A DNA stretch of 14,032 nt from the NCBI GenBank assembly GCA_030149625.1, contig JASLHP010000194.1:1-14032 (forward strand), written 5' to 3'. A program made the translations under genes and the position numbers. Position 1 is the first letter of the stretch, and the number at the start of each line of letters is the position of its first letter. The notes under the pieces are model-generated. The model worked only from the letters and a program-made list of their open reading frames with translations. It did not search any database and was not told where the DNA came from. Source of the stretch: Solirubrobacteraceae bacterium (lineage in GTDB: Bacteria > Actinomycetota > Thermoleophilia > Solirubrobacterales > Solirubrobacteraceae). This document shows, in pieces, positions 6,503-14,032 of this stretch.

Positions 6503-7341
6503 TCGCGCCGCTACTGACACTCATCGTTCCGGTCTACAACGGCGACGCGTACGTCGCCGGGAACATACGCACGGTCGTGCGCGCGTTGGAGGCGCTGGAC
6601 GCGCCGTTTGAGGTGTTGGTGGTTTGTGACGGCAGCACCGATTGCACGGCCGCGGAGGCGGAGGCGATCGGCGATCCGCGTGTTCGTGTCCTGGACTATG
6701 CCCTGAACCAGGGCAAGGGACACGCGATCTGCGTCGGCGTTCCCTACGCGCGTGGACGCCTCGTGGGCTGGCTAGATGCTGATCTCGACGTTGAGCCGCG
6801 GGCGATCGTCGATGCGGTGCGCAGGTTCGAGCACGCTGAAATCGACGCCGTCATCGGCAGCAAGCGCCACCGCGACAGCCAGGTCGACTATCCAACGCGC
6901 CGGCGCATCCTGTCGTGGCTGTTTCAGCTGCTCGTGCGATCGCTGATCCAGGTCAACGTGCGCGACACGCAGGTGGGCGCGAAGGTCTTCCGGCGCGAGA
7001 TGCTCGAGGTGGTGGTGCCGCTGCTGCTGATCAAGCGCTACGCCTTCGATCTCGAGCTGCTGGCCGTAGGCGTCGCGTTTGGGTTCGATCGCATCGAGGA
7101 AATGCCGATCCGCCTCGAGTACCGCTTCACCGGCACTGGTGTCAATAGCCAAGCCGTGCGACGCATGTTCATTGACACACTCGCGATCGCCTACCGTCTT
7201 CACCTGCGCCACTGGTACGTGCGCCAGTTCTCCGCGCATCAGCGCGAGCGGACCTACATCGCGAAGACGCTCGACGCGTCAGCCTCGAGCTCGCCGTCGA
7301 GATCGCGCGCATCCATCGAGACGCTCGTCGGCCGCCCGTGA
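6499..7341 (+). CDS. GT2 glycosyltransferase, polyprenyl-phosphate-sugar synthase-like
   Basis: A 280-residue GT-A fold transferase. It shows LIVPVYNG at 8-15, CDGSTD at 43-48, LNQGKGHAI at 69-77, the metal-binding DADLD at 93-97 and RRRILSW at 134-140. These match the dolichyl-phosphate glucose/mannose synthase-like branch of GT2, which transfers a sugar from a nucleotide to polyprenyl phosphate on the inner membrane face. The hydrophobic stretch at 138-152 may be an in-plane membrane contact; no multi-helix C-terminal domain is present. The C-terminal 25 residues are Ser/Arg-rich and poorly conserved in style. The start at 6499 overlaps the flippase stop, and the next gene starts inside its own stop (GTGA, 7338-7341). 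The following gene is a GT-C-like membrane protein, the class that uses polyprenyl-phosphate sugars, which supports the donor-synthase reading. A direct sugar transferase to the lipid-linked glycan remains possible. Confidence 0.85.
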   Translation: MIAPLLTLIVPVYNGDAYVAGNIRTVVRALEALDAPFEVLVVCDGSTDCTAAEAEAIGDPRVRVLDYALNQGKGHAICVGVPYARGRLVGWLDADLDVEPRAIVDAVRRFEHAEIDAVIGSKRHRDSQVDYPTRRRILSWLFQLLVRSLIQVNVRDTQVGAKVFRREMLEVVVPLLLIKRYAFDLELLAVGVAFGFDRIEEMPIRLEYRFTGTGVNSQAVRRMFIDTLAIAYRLHLRHWYVRQFSAHQRERTYIAKTLDASASSSPSRSRASIETLVGRP

Positions 7342-9515
7342 ACGAGACGGTCACAGGCGTTCTCGCAGGTCGCCCGGCCTGGCCATCGAGCCTTCGGGGC
7401 CGGATCGCGACGCTAACGCGGCGGCGTCAGGTGGAGCTCGTGCTTGCCGGCGCTCTGTATCTAGGCTTCGCCTGTTATCTGACATGGCCGGCGGTGCTGC
7501 ACCTCGGCCATGGCATCTACGGTGCACCCGGCGACCCCTACGGCGCGATGGCGTTTTATCGCACGATCGTCGCGCATCACTACGACCCCTTCCTCTCCGG
7601 CACGATCAGCCAGTTCGGTGCGCCCGCGGGTATACCGATTCCCTGGCCACGCGATCTCGCCTCGGCACCGTCGGTGCTCACGTTGTATCTGCTGACGACC
7701 CTGTTTGGGGTGATCGCAGCCTGGAATCTATACGTCCTCGTGGGATACACGCTGACCGGTGTCGCGACCTTCCTGCTCGCGCGCAGACTCACCGGCAACG
7801 CGTGGGCGGCCCTGATCGCCGGCTGGGCGTTCGCGTTCTACCCATTTGCCGCCATCAACGGCCGCGGGCACCCGGAAAACATGCAGGGGTGGGTGTTCGT
7901 GCTGGCTGTCTGGCGGCTCGTCGAGCTCGCGTGGCATCCGACGCGCCGCAACGGCCTGCTGGCCGGCCTCGCGGTGGCGCTGTGCATGTGGTGGTCACCG
8001 TATTTCATCCTCTTCGGCGGGGTGCTGTTCGCAACGGCGACCGCCGCCGCGCTGTTCGTCGCGTGGCGCAAGCGCGAAGTGCGCGCGATGCTGGGGCCGC
8101 AGCTGCTCGCCGCCCTGCTCGTGTGCGTGTTCCTGGCAGGCCTGGTCAGCCTCAGCACCGTGAACGAAGGTGAAGTGCTTGGCGCGCGAACGCACACCAC
8201 GACGGAACTCGAGTTCTACGCGGCTCATCCGCTCGAGTATCTCCTTCCCGACCTCAAGAGCCCGGTCTTCGGCGGCGACTCCCGCGGCGATCTGGCGAGC
8301 TATCCCTACGACGGATCGGGCATCGAGGACACGCTCTACATCGGCATCACGGTGATGCTGTTGGCGCTCGTGGCGTTCGCCGCGTTCGTGCGTCGCAGAG
8401 TCACGGCCCGGTTGAGCCAAGTCGTGCTGATGCTCGCGCTCGTCGCGCTCGTCGCCGTCGTCACCTCGATGCCGCCCGAAGCACAGATCCTCGGCGTCAC
8501 GGTGCCATTTCCATCGCACTTCATCGCGAAGCTGACGACCACCTGGCGAGTCTACTCACGGATCGTCATCGTCGTGATGCTCGCCTGCACGCTGCTCGCG
8601 GCGATCGGACTGGACGTGCTCACTCGCGGGCGCTCGCGCTGGGCCAGGATCGGAGTGCTCACGCTGGCAAGCATCGCCGTGCCGCTGGACCTATGGGCGC
8701 CACAGCACGGAAACGTCGATGAGATCCCGCAGCCGAAGATCTATCGGACGCTGGCGCACGAGCCGGCGGGACTGGTCTCCGAATATCCGCTCGCGGCTGC
8801 CAGCTTCAACACGTACAGCGACATCTTCTACGAGGGCAGCTATGGCAAGCCCCTGGTCGGCGGCTATCAGGAAGGCTCCTTCCAGGAACGACTCGCTTTC
8901 TCGCTCGCCCAGCTGTCCAACCCCACCACCGCGTCGCGACTCGCGACGCTGGGAGTTCGCTACGTGCTGCTCGACGCGACGCCGGCTTCCTGGGGAACGT
9001 GGCCCGCCGCCGGTGAGCCCGGGGCAGGCTTCCGTCTGATCGCACGCGAACCGTACGCGTCTCTCTATCTCGTGACAGCGCGAGCGCAGAGTCCCGCGCT
9101 GGTGGCCGCCGGCGACGGTTTCGGGGCGACGCTGTCGACTGCCGCGGGTCCGGTCAACTTGCTCGAACACGCGAGCGGGACGATCAACCTGGTGGGCACG
9201 TGCACGCGTTGCAGCGGCGTCCTGTCGATGACGCTCGCCTCCTACGAACGTCCTCACCGAGTGACGATTCTCGACGAACGCGGCCGCGTGCTCCGCGCGG
9301 GAGTCGTCGACAACAACGCGCGAGTGACGATACCGCTGCACTTCTCCAGACACACCGACATCCGGCTGGTGGCGACGCCCGAACCGCAGCCGCTGAGCAG
9401 CGTCGAAGGCGGGCCCAGCGTCAGCGTCGAGGTGGCGGACCTGCAATTCACCGGCGCCGGCCAAGCGGGAGCGCACACGGTCCCGCGGCGGTCGCGCGAG
9501 GACGACACGCGGTGA
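7338..9515 (+). CDS. GT-C-like multipass membrane protein, probable membrane glycosyltransferase
   Basis: A 725-residue protein with about 12 hydrophobic segments between residues 33 and 455, then a soluble C-terminal part of about 270 residues. The layout resembles actinobacterial GT-C/YfhO-like membrane proteins: a first helix, then an outer loop with an acidic motif (GDP at 65-67, a candidate catalytic Asp66), further helices, and an arginine-bearing helix start (TTWRVYSRI, 401-409). It also has an EYPLA...GKPLVGGY block (482-510) typical of that group. Such enzymes transfer sugar from polyprenyl phosphate on the outer face of the membrane. The C-terminal domain should lie outside the cell membrane and has a CTRC pair at 622-625 that could form a disulfide. 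The start is GTG at 7338, inside the previous stop; the next gene starts GTGA at 9512-9515. The fold assignment is fair; donor, acceptor and even enzymatic activity are inferred. Confidence 0.7.
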   Translation: MNETVTGVLAGRPAWPSSLRGRIATLTRRRQVELVLAGALYLGFACYLTWPAVLHLGHGIYGAPGDPYGAMAFYRTIVAHHYDPFLSGTISQFGAPAGIPIPWPRDLASAPSVLTLYLLTTLFGVIAAWNLYVLVGYTLTGVATFLLARRLTGNAWAALIAGWAFAFYPFAAINGRGHPENMQGWVFVLAVWRLVELAWHPTRRNGLLAGLAVALCMWWSPYFILFGGVLFATATAAALFVAWRKREVRAMLGPQLLAALLVCVFLAGLVSLSTVNEGEVLGARTHTTTELEFYAAHPLEYLLPDLKSPVFGGDSRGDLASYPYDGSGIEDTLYIGITVMLLALVAFAAFVRRRVTARLSQVVLMLALVALVAVVTSMPPEAQILGVTVPFPSHFIAKLTTTWRVYSRIVIVVMLACTLLAAIGLDVLTRGRSRWARIGVLTLASIAVPLDLWAPQHGNVDEIPQPKIYRTLAHEPAGLVSEYPLAAASFNTYSDIFYEGSYGKPLVGGYQEGSFQERLAFSLAQLSNPTTASRLATLGVRYVLLDATPASWGTWPAAGEPGAGFRLIAREPYASLYLVTARAQSPALVAAGDGFGATLSTAAGPVNLLEHASGTINLVGTCTRCSGVLSMTLASYERPHRVTILDERGRVLRAGVVDNNARVTIPLHFSRHTDIRLVATPEPQPLSSVEGGPSVSVEVADLQFTGAGQAGAHTVPRRSREDDTR

Positions 9516-10597
9516 GCTCCAGCACGCCGATAGCGATCGTCACGGGCTCCGGCGGACTGATCGGCTCCGAGGCCGTGTCCCACTTCGTCGAGGCGGGCTT
9601 CGACGTCGTCGGCGTGGAGAACAACATGCGAGCACAGTTCTTCGGGGAGCTGGCGTCGACCGCCGAGACCACAGAGCGGCTGTGCCGGCTGCATCCGGAG
9701 TTCCACACCGTCGAGCTCGACATTCGCGACGCCGACGGGATCATGCGTCTGTTCTCGCGCCATCGGGGAGCGATCGAGCTCGTCGTCCACACGGCTGCGC
9801 AACCATCGCATGACTGGGCGGCGTCGGCGCCCCAGGTGGACTTTGCGGTGAACGCGAACGGCACGCTCAATCTGCTCGAGGCATCACGGCGACACGCGCC
9901 GGACGCGCCATTCGTCATGTGCTCCACGAACAAGGTGTACGGCGATCGCCCCAACCGGCTGCCACTGCTGGAGCTCGAGGCGCGCCTCGAGCTGGAGGAG
10001 GGGCATCGCTTTCACCGCGGGATCGACGCGAGCATGTCGATCGACACTTCGATGCACTCCCTGTTCGGCGTCTCCAAGGCCGCGGCCGATCTACTCGTGC
10101 AGGAGTACGGACGCTACTTCGCGATGCCAACCGTGTGCTTCCGCGGGGGATGTCTCACCGGCCCCAACCACGCCGGCGTGCAGCTGCACGGCTTCCTCTC
10201 GTATCTGATGCGATGCACGGTCACCGGCGAGCACTACACCGTGTTCGGGTACGCCGGCAAGCAGGTTCGCGACAACATTCACAGCGCTGATCTGGTGGAG
10301 GCGTTCGCGGCCTTTCAGCGCAGCCCCAAGCCCGGCGCCGTCTACAACATCGGCGGTGGACGTCGCTCCAACTGCTCGATGCTCGAGGCGATCGAGCTCT
10401 GCCAGCAGATCACCGGGCGCGAGCTGGACTGGTCGCTGAGCGACGCGAGCAGGATCGGCGACCACCGCTGGTGGATCAGCGATCTGGACCCGTTCGAGCA
10501 GGACTATCCCGATTGGACGCCGCGGTACGCAATCGCGGACATCCTGCGCGAGATTCATGAGCAGAACGTCGAACGCTGGGCTGGTCAAGCAGCCTGA
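9512..10597 (+). CDS. NAD-dependent epimerase/dehydratase, CDP-tyvelose (paratose) 2-epimerase-like
   Basis: A 361-residue extended short-chain dehydrogenase. The NAD-binding TGSGGLIGS lies at 11-19, with further family marks [22 protein letters not shown] and [19 protein letters not shown]. These resemble the CDP-paratose/CDP-tyvelose 2-epimerase group, which inverts C2 of a nucleotide sugar through a keto intermediate using tightly bound NAD. The oddity is the catalytic YxxxK, read here as FGVSK with Phe185 and Lys189; the Tyr that normally acts as acid/base is missing. From memory, a related clade has SLFGxSK at the same place, so this is probably a clade property and not a local mutation. 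The exact substrate is therefore unsafe to name, and no CDP-sugar genes are in the window. The start is GTG at 9512, overlapping the upstream stop; the Rossmann motif begins a few residues later. It is the last gene of the plus-strand operon and overlaps the convergent GT4 gene by 13 bp. Confidence 0.85.
   Translation: MSSSTPIAIVTGSGGLIGSEAVSHFVEAGFDVVGVENNMRAQFFGELASTAETTERLCRLHPEFHTVELDIRDADGIMRLFSRHRGAIELVVHTAAQPSHDWAASAPQVDFAVNANGTLNLLEASRRHAPDAPFVMCSTNKVYGDRPNRLPLLELEARLELEEGHRFHRGIDASMSIDTSMHSLFGVSKAAADLLVQEYGRYFAMPTVCFRGGCLTGPNHAGVQLHGFLSYLMRCTVTGEHYTVFGYAGKQVRDNIHSADLVEAFAAFQRSPKPGAVYNIGGGRRSNCSMLEAIELCQQITGRELDWSLSDASRIGDHRWWISDLDPFEQDYPDWTPRYAIADILREIHEQNVERWAGQAA
10579..10594. terminator. 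Short hairpin in the convergent overlap, weak bidirectional terminator candidate
   Basis: GGCTG (10579-10583) and CAGCC (10590-10594) pair around a 6-base loop, exactly where the epimerase and GT4 genes overlap tail to tail. The stem is only 5 bp and has no T-tract on either side, so termination is uncertain. It is recorded because no better terminator exists between the two operons. Confidence 0.2.
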
Positions 10598-11829
10598 GCC
10601 GCGAAGCCCGCGTGTCGCAGCACCTCGCCGACGATGTTGCCCCAGTCGAATTGACGCGCGTAGCGTCGTGCCGCGAGGCGCCGTCGTTGCCACTCGGCAG
10701 GGTCGGCGAGCGTGCGCTCGATCGCGTCGGCGAGTGCCACGGGATCATCGGCGAGCAGCTGCGCGCCAGCGTGCGCGACCAGATCGTGTGCGTTGGGCGG
10801 GACGTCCGTCAGCAGGATCGGCAGCCCCGCCGCCAGATAGGACTTGAGCTTCGACGGGTCCGCGTAGCGCGTGAACGACTCCACGCGCGTGCTGTACGGC
10901 GCGAGGGCCACCGCTGCCTCTGCGAGGAGGCGCTCGAGACGGCGATGGTCAGAGATGAAGCCATGAAAGCGCACGCGATCGTCCAAGCCATGACGCGTGC
11001 TGCGCTCGCGTAGCAGCTGCTCCATGGGGCCGTGGCCGGCGATGTCGGCCGTGACGTCAATCCCTCGCTTCGCGAGCACCGCCATCGCCTCGATGACCGT
11101 GTCGCCGCCCATGCGCTCCACCAGATGTCCGATGAACACGACGCGACGAGATCTCCAGCCCTCATGAGGCACGACCGGGACACGCTCGACCCAGGCGCCG
11201 ACCGGCGCGATGACTCGCGGCGCTCCCTCCTCGGCGCTGAGCCGAAGGCGCGCGTCGCGCCCCGCGAGCGCCTGCGTCGAGAGCTCCACCCTGAGGTCGA
11301 CGTGGCGACAGCACAGCGCATCAGCCGCATCGTAGGCGCGCGTCAGAGGATTCCCCTTGCCAAAGCGATCCGGCACGAAGTCGACGGCCCAGTACAGAAC
11401 CTGTCCGGCGCGGCCGATGCCGCGCTCGAGCAGCCCGCGTGCGCCCAGGAGATTGTTGAAGGCGATCCACGCATCGGCGCGTGGGAGCCTCGGCGGCACG
11501 AGCACGTCCAGCGCGTAGGTGTAGGGCGGGCGCGCCGGCAGCCTCACCGAGCGCCGGACAGGCTCCCGTCCCCGCTCGTATGTCGTGATCGTGTGCCGAT
11601 CGCCGTCCTCGGCGTTCAGCGGGTGCGACACGGCCGTCACCCGGCGCGCCTGCTGAGCGAGGAGGTATTCGAGCACGCCGGCCGCCGGAGGCGGGCCGAA
11701 AGTGCCGTTGACGAGCACTACGAAGGCACTGTCCGAGACCAGCCGGCGCGGCTGGCGGGGCCGCGGCGCGTCCCCGGACGCCTCGTGGCCAGCCGAAAGT
11801 CGCATCGCCGTCTTGCTGTTCGTGGTCAT
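10585..11829 (-). CDS. Glycosyltransferase family 4 (GT-B fold)
   Basis: A 414-residue GT-B transferase. The N-terminal half (about 35-210) is a divergent acceptor domain starting [10 protein letters not shown]. The C-terminal half has the recognisable GT4 pattern: [20 protein letters not shown] at 230-249, [12 protein letters not shown] at 262-273, VRFHGFISD at 286-294, and the nucleotide-sugar site [20 protein letters not shown] at 323-342. It would add a sugar from a nucleotide donor to a growing lipid-linked glycan at the inner membrane face; the sugar is unknown. The first 33 residues are Arg/Pro-rich and not conserved in style; Met9 (11805) is an alternative start. ATG at 11829 is preferred because it overlaps the methyltransferase stop as ATGA (11826-11829), implying coupled translation. 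It is the last gene of the minus-strand operon. An unrelated long frame continues upstream of this start and is not coding. Confidence 0.88.
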   Translation of the reverse strand: MTTNSKTAMRLSAGHEASGDAPRPRQPRRLVSDSAFVVLVNGTFGPPPAAGVLEYLLAQQARRVTAVSHPLNAEDGDRHTITTYERGREPVRRSVRLPARPPYTYALDVLVPPRLPRADAWIAFNNLLGARGLLERGIGRAGQVLYWAVDFVPDRFGKGNPLTRAYDAADALCCRHVDLRVELSTQALAGRDARLRLSAEEGAPRVIAPVGAWVERVPVVPHEGWRSRRVVFIGHLVERMGGDTVIEAMAVLAKRGIDVTADIAGHGPMEQLLRERSTRHGLDDRVRFHGFISDHRRLERLLAEAAVALAPYSTRVESFTRYADPSKLKSYLAAGLPILLTDVPPNAHDLVAHAGAQLLADDPVALADAIERTLADPAEWQRRRLAARRYARQFDWGNIVGEVLRHAGFAAQAA

Positions 11830-12842
11830 TCGCGCGACTCGAGCTCTGCCGTCGCATCGCGTCGTTCGGACCCGCGGCCGTGCGGGCACCGGGCGCGATC
11901 GACTACGCGGGCAGACGTCGGTGGCCGGCGAGCGACGACGCTGAGCATCGTCGAGCGTCCCGATAGCGCCTCCACGGCGGCGCCGGCGCCGAATGCCACG
12001 GCCGTGACAGGGTTGAGTGGCGAGCCCGCGATGCGATGCCACCCGCGAGGTCGTCGCTGATCGGCCAGGAGCAGACCGAGGCTGGCACTCCACATCTGGG
12101 GCGAGAACCCAGACCATTGATCGAGCGGCTCGAAGCCGATTCGTCGTAGTAACGAGACGAGCGCGGTGCTCGAGAAGACGACCAGATGGCGCGGGACCTC
12201 GTAGCCCCACCAGTGTCGCCCGAATATGCGTGCGGACAGGGCCCGCACGTCGGGGGTCCCGATCAGCAGGACGCCACTGGGTCGCAGCGCGCGATAGACC
12301 ATCTCCAGCGTGTCTCCAGGTCGGCGGACGTGCTCGAGCACGTGTCGCATCACGATCGCGTCGTATGCAGCCGTGGGCAGCGTCTCGCGATCGAGGTCGG
12401 CCGCGCGCACCGAGATGCCCATGCGTCTCGCGAGCGCGCCTGCGGTGGGCTCGTCGAGCTCGATCGCCTCCATCCGACCTGTCCAGCCACACCGCTTCAG
12501 CCGTTCGAGAAACTGACCGCTCCCGGCACCCAGCTCGATGAGGTGACCGCTGTTGTCACTATGTCTCATGAAGCGACGAGCCTCCGGCATCGTGAGAGGC
12601 GCGGCGATGCGCTCGCGCAGCACGTGCGCTCGGCGATAGTGCGCGTAGCTGCTCGGGTAGGCTCGACGCAGCTCGGCATCCGTCGGCTGCGGCACCTGGA
12701 AGACCGACCCGCACCCCCGACAGGTCCGATACCGGAACTCGCCGGCGAGCGCCCGCAGCGCCAGGTCATGGGCGTCGAAGGCCCACGCTGTCCTTGGCGA
12801 GCAGCACACCGGGCAAGTGCAGCTCTCCGCGCGCTCGCTCAC
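11826..12842 (-). CDS. SAM-dependent methyltransferase with N-terminal zinc knuckle
   Basis: A 338-residue class I methyltransferase. The N-terminus has two cysteine pairs, CPVC at 10-13 and CRGC at 41-44, forming a likely zinc ribbon. It is followed by the SAM-binding LIELGAGSG at 101-109, acidic IELDEP at 127-132, HVLEHV at 167-172, LRPSGVLLIGTPD at 186-198 and the WWGYEVPRHLVVFS block at 211-224. This layout is common in sugar O- or C-methyltransferases and glycan-capping enzymes of polysaccharide clusters; the substrate cannot be told. A weakly hydrophobic stretch near 279-297 is followed by a polar Arg-rich tail of about 35 residues that looks non-conserved. The start is GTG at 12842, overlapping the GT2 stop (GTGA, 12839-12842); longer in-frame starts up to 12950 lie inside the upstream gene and lack family character. 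Its stop overlaps the GT4 start. Confidence 0.87.
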   Translation of the reverse strand: MSERAESCTCPVCCSPRTAWAFDAHDLALRALAGEFRYRTCRGCGSVFQVPQPTDAELRRAYPSSYAHYRRAHVLRERIAAPLTMPEARRFMRHSDNSGHLIELGAGSGQFLERLKRCGWTGRMEAIELDEPTAGALARRMGISVRAADLDRETLPTAAYDAIVMRHVLEHVRRPGDTLEMVYRALRPSGVLLIGTPDVRALSARIFGRHWWGYEVPRHLVVFSSTALVSLLRRIGFEPLDQWSGFSPQMWSASLGLLLADQRRPRGWHRIAGSPLNPVTAVAFGAGAAVEALSGRSTMLSVVARRPPTSARVVDRARCPHGRGSERRDATAELESRE

Positions 12843-13864
12843 TGTGACCACTGGCTTCGATCGAGCTTCGCCGGGCGGATCGCACCGCGCAGCGCGCCGG
12901 TCGCATACACGCCGAGTGTGATCCAGCACGCTGGTAGGTGAAACAGCCAAGCCGGGTCGGCGATCCGCCGGTAGCCCCTCGCCACCTGCACGAGGAGCGG
13001 CAGTACCAGTATGGTCGCCGAGACGAACCAGAGCACTCGGAGTCGCTGTTGAGTCGTCCAGGGATATGTGCGCATGCCCCGACTGCGGAAGTAGAAGAAG
13101 TCGTCGGTGCGCCGGCGTGTCTTTCGGTAGAAACGCGACACGGAGTCACAGTAATAGTGGCGAATGGGCACGTCCACGCGTGCGATCACGTTGGAGCCCG
13201 CCGCCACGAGGTCGTGGACCGCGTCGATGTCGAACAGGTGATCGCCGACGTCGATCTTCGCGTAGGCCGCGCGCCGCACGAGATAGCCGTTGGCGCCCAT
13301 CGTCGGCACGTGCGCGGCGCTGAGCTCCACACGCTCCCAGCCGTCGCGATGCTGGCTGTGTACGGGGTAGCCCGTCCAGCGCTGGTGCAACTCCGACCAG
13401 CGATCGTAGTTGCCCACGAACAGCGACATCGGATCGTTGATGCCCGTGAGCGCCTGATAGCGGTTGATGAAGTGATCCTCGCGTCGATACTCCCAGCGAA
13501 GGCACTCAGCGGAGACGACGGACGGATCCACCATCAGAGGGCGTGTCATCATGCGCAGCCAGTCACGGCCAACGAGGACGTTGTCGGAGTCGACCATCAA
13601 GACGAGATCGCGTGTGGCGTGATGCAGGCCCTGGGCCTTCCCTGCCTCTCCGGTCGCAAGCTCGTTGTGGAGTATTCGATCCACGCCATGAAGCTCGGCT
13701 ATCTCCAGGGTCGCGTCTCGCGAGCCGCCGTCCACGACGATGATCTCGAGCAGCTCGCGCGGAAAGTCCTGCTCGACGATCGACTCCAGGCACTCGCCCA
13801 GGTATCTCGCGGAGTTCAGCGTCGGTATCACGACGCTGATAGCGGGCAGATGCTCGTCGTTCAT
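12839..13864 (-). CDS. GT2 glycosyltransferase with C-terminal membrane segments
   Basis: A 341-residue GT-A transferase. ISVVIPTLNSARYLGECLES runs from residue 9 to 28, IIVVDGGSRDATL from 41 to 53, and the metal-binding VDSDN sits at 91-95. A further block, PTMGANGYLVRR, at 187-198 is typical of the substrate-binding side. Two hydrophobic segments near 276-296 and 306-326 should anchor it in the cytoplasmic membrane with the catalytic domain inside. It would elongate a lipid-linked glycan; donor and linkage are unknown. The ATG at 13864 is chosen because the GT2 fold begins within eight residues; the frame continues upstream to 13996 but there it overlaps the preceding gene and is Arg/Ser-rich. 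The upstream gene ends 7 bp before this start. The stop overlaps the methyltransferase start. Confidence 0.9.
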   Translation of the reverse strand: MNDEHLPAISVVIPTLNSARYLGECLESIVEQDFPRELLEIIVVDGGSRDATLEIAELHGVDRILHNELATGEAGKAQGLHHATRDLVLMVDSDNVLVGRDWLRMMTRPLMVDPSVVSAECLRWEYRREDHFINRYQALTGINDPMSLFVGNYDRWSELHQRWTGYPVHSQHRDGWERVELSAAHVPTMGANGYLVRRAAYAKIDVGDHLFDIDAVHDLVAAGSNVIARVDVPIRHYYCDSVSRFYRKTRRRTDDFFYFRSRGMRTYPWTTQQRLRVLWFVSATILVLPLLVQVARGYRRIADPAWLFHLPACWITLGVYATGALRGAIRPAKLDRSQWSQ

Positions 13865-13871
13865 GCGCCGC

Positions 13872-14032
13872 TCACGTCGGCCGTGGGGAGTCGAACAGCC
13901 CCCGCAGGAACCCCCACCCGTACGCGCCGTGCGCGGCGGCGAGCGCGAGCGGCAGCGCAACAGACTCGTCGAGGCGCGCGCCGTCGCGCCTTGCAAGCGC
14001 GCTGATGGCGGCCCATCCGAGCATCGCCGCCG
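13872..14032 (-). CDS. C-terminal end of a membrane-associated glycosyltransferase (partial)
   Basis: The last 52 or so codons of a gene that enters from beyond the right edge, stopping at TGA 13874-13872. The readable tail includes AMLGWAAISALARRDG, VALPLALAAAHGAYGWG and FLRGLFDSPRPT. A hydrophobic helix followed by H-x-x-Y-G-x-G-F-L-x-G-L is the usual ending of ExoA-like GT2 transferases with C-terminal membrane helices. It is too short for the six-frame minimum and continues off the window. The next gene in the same operon starts 7 bp later. Family assignment rests only on this tail. Confidence 0.6.
   Translation of the reverse strand, partial: AAMLGWAAISALARRDGARLDESVALPLALAAAHGAYGWGFLRGLFDSPRPT

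Noticed and set aside
9200..9511. Longer N-terminus for the epimerase
   Set aside because: It lies inside the GT-C-like gene in another frame; the Rossmann motif begins just after GTG 9512.
11830..12492. Upstream extension of the GT4 frame
   Set aside because: It overlaps the methyltransferase gene out of frame and is Arg-rich without motifs; ATG 11829 sits in an ATGA overlap typical of this operon.

Overview
High-GC bacterial DNA, most likely from an actinobacterium. The gene content and leaderless-looking starts would fit the Thermoleophilia/Solirubrobacterales, but this is an inference from style: no rRNA or other strong taxonomic marker is present. The window holds a short housekeeping stretch followed by part of a large surface-polysaccharide locus. 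I see no tRNA, rRNA, insertion sequence, phage gene or CRISPR array.

Region 1 (1-4.8 kb). A FkbM-like methyltransferase-fold gene (73-960, +) is followed by a short intergenic region with a 23-bp tandem repeat. Then come a 110-residue thioredoxin (1107-1439, +) and a convergent type-2 isoleucyl-tRNA synthetase gene, ileS (1426-4779, -). The trx and ileS tails overlap by 14 bp. The synthetase carries a rearranged class I signature, GSHH at residues 65-68 where the family normally has HxGH. That swap is linked to extreme mupirocin resistance in another IleRS2. Its second zinc knuckle is also split by a low-complexity insert, part of which may reflect two compensating frameshifts.

Region 2 (4.8-5.15 kb). 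A divergent intergenic region separates ileS from the polysaccharide genes.

Region 3 (5.15-14.03 kb). Two converging operons make up the polysaccharide locus. The plus-strand operon is flippase, GT2 lipid-phosphate-sugar synthase-like protein, GT-C-like multipass membrane protein, and a CDP-tyvelose-epimerase-like SDR; every junction is a 4-base stop/start overlap. The minus-strand operon enters from the right edge: GT2 tail (partial), GT2 with C-terminal membrane segments, zinc-knuckle SAM methyltransferase, GT4. Two of its three junctions are 4-base overlaps and the third is a 7-base gap. The operons meet tail to tail with a 13-bp overlap. Together they look like a system that builds a methylated glycan on a lipid carrier, flips it outward, and further decorates it with a membrane-embedded transferase using polyprenyl-phosphate-sugar. 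No polymerase, ligase, initiating phosphoglycosyltransferase or sugar-nucleotide pathway genes are visible here. The epimerase has Phe in place of the catalytic Tyr of YxxxK, so its chemistry is uncertain.
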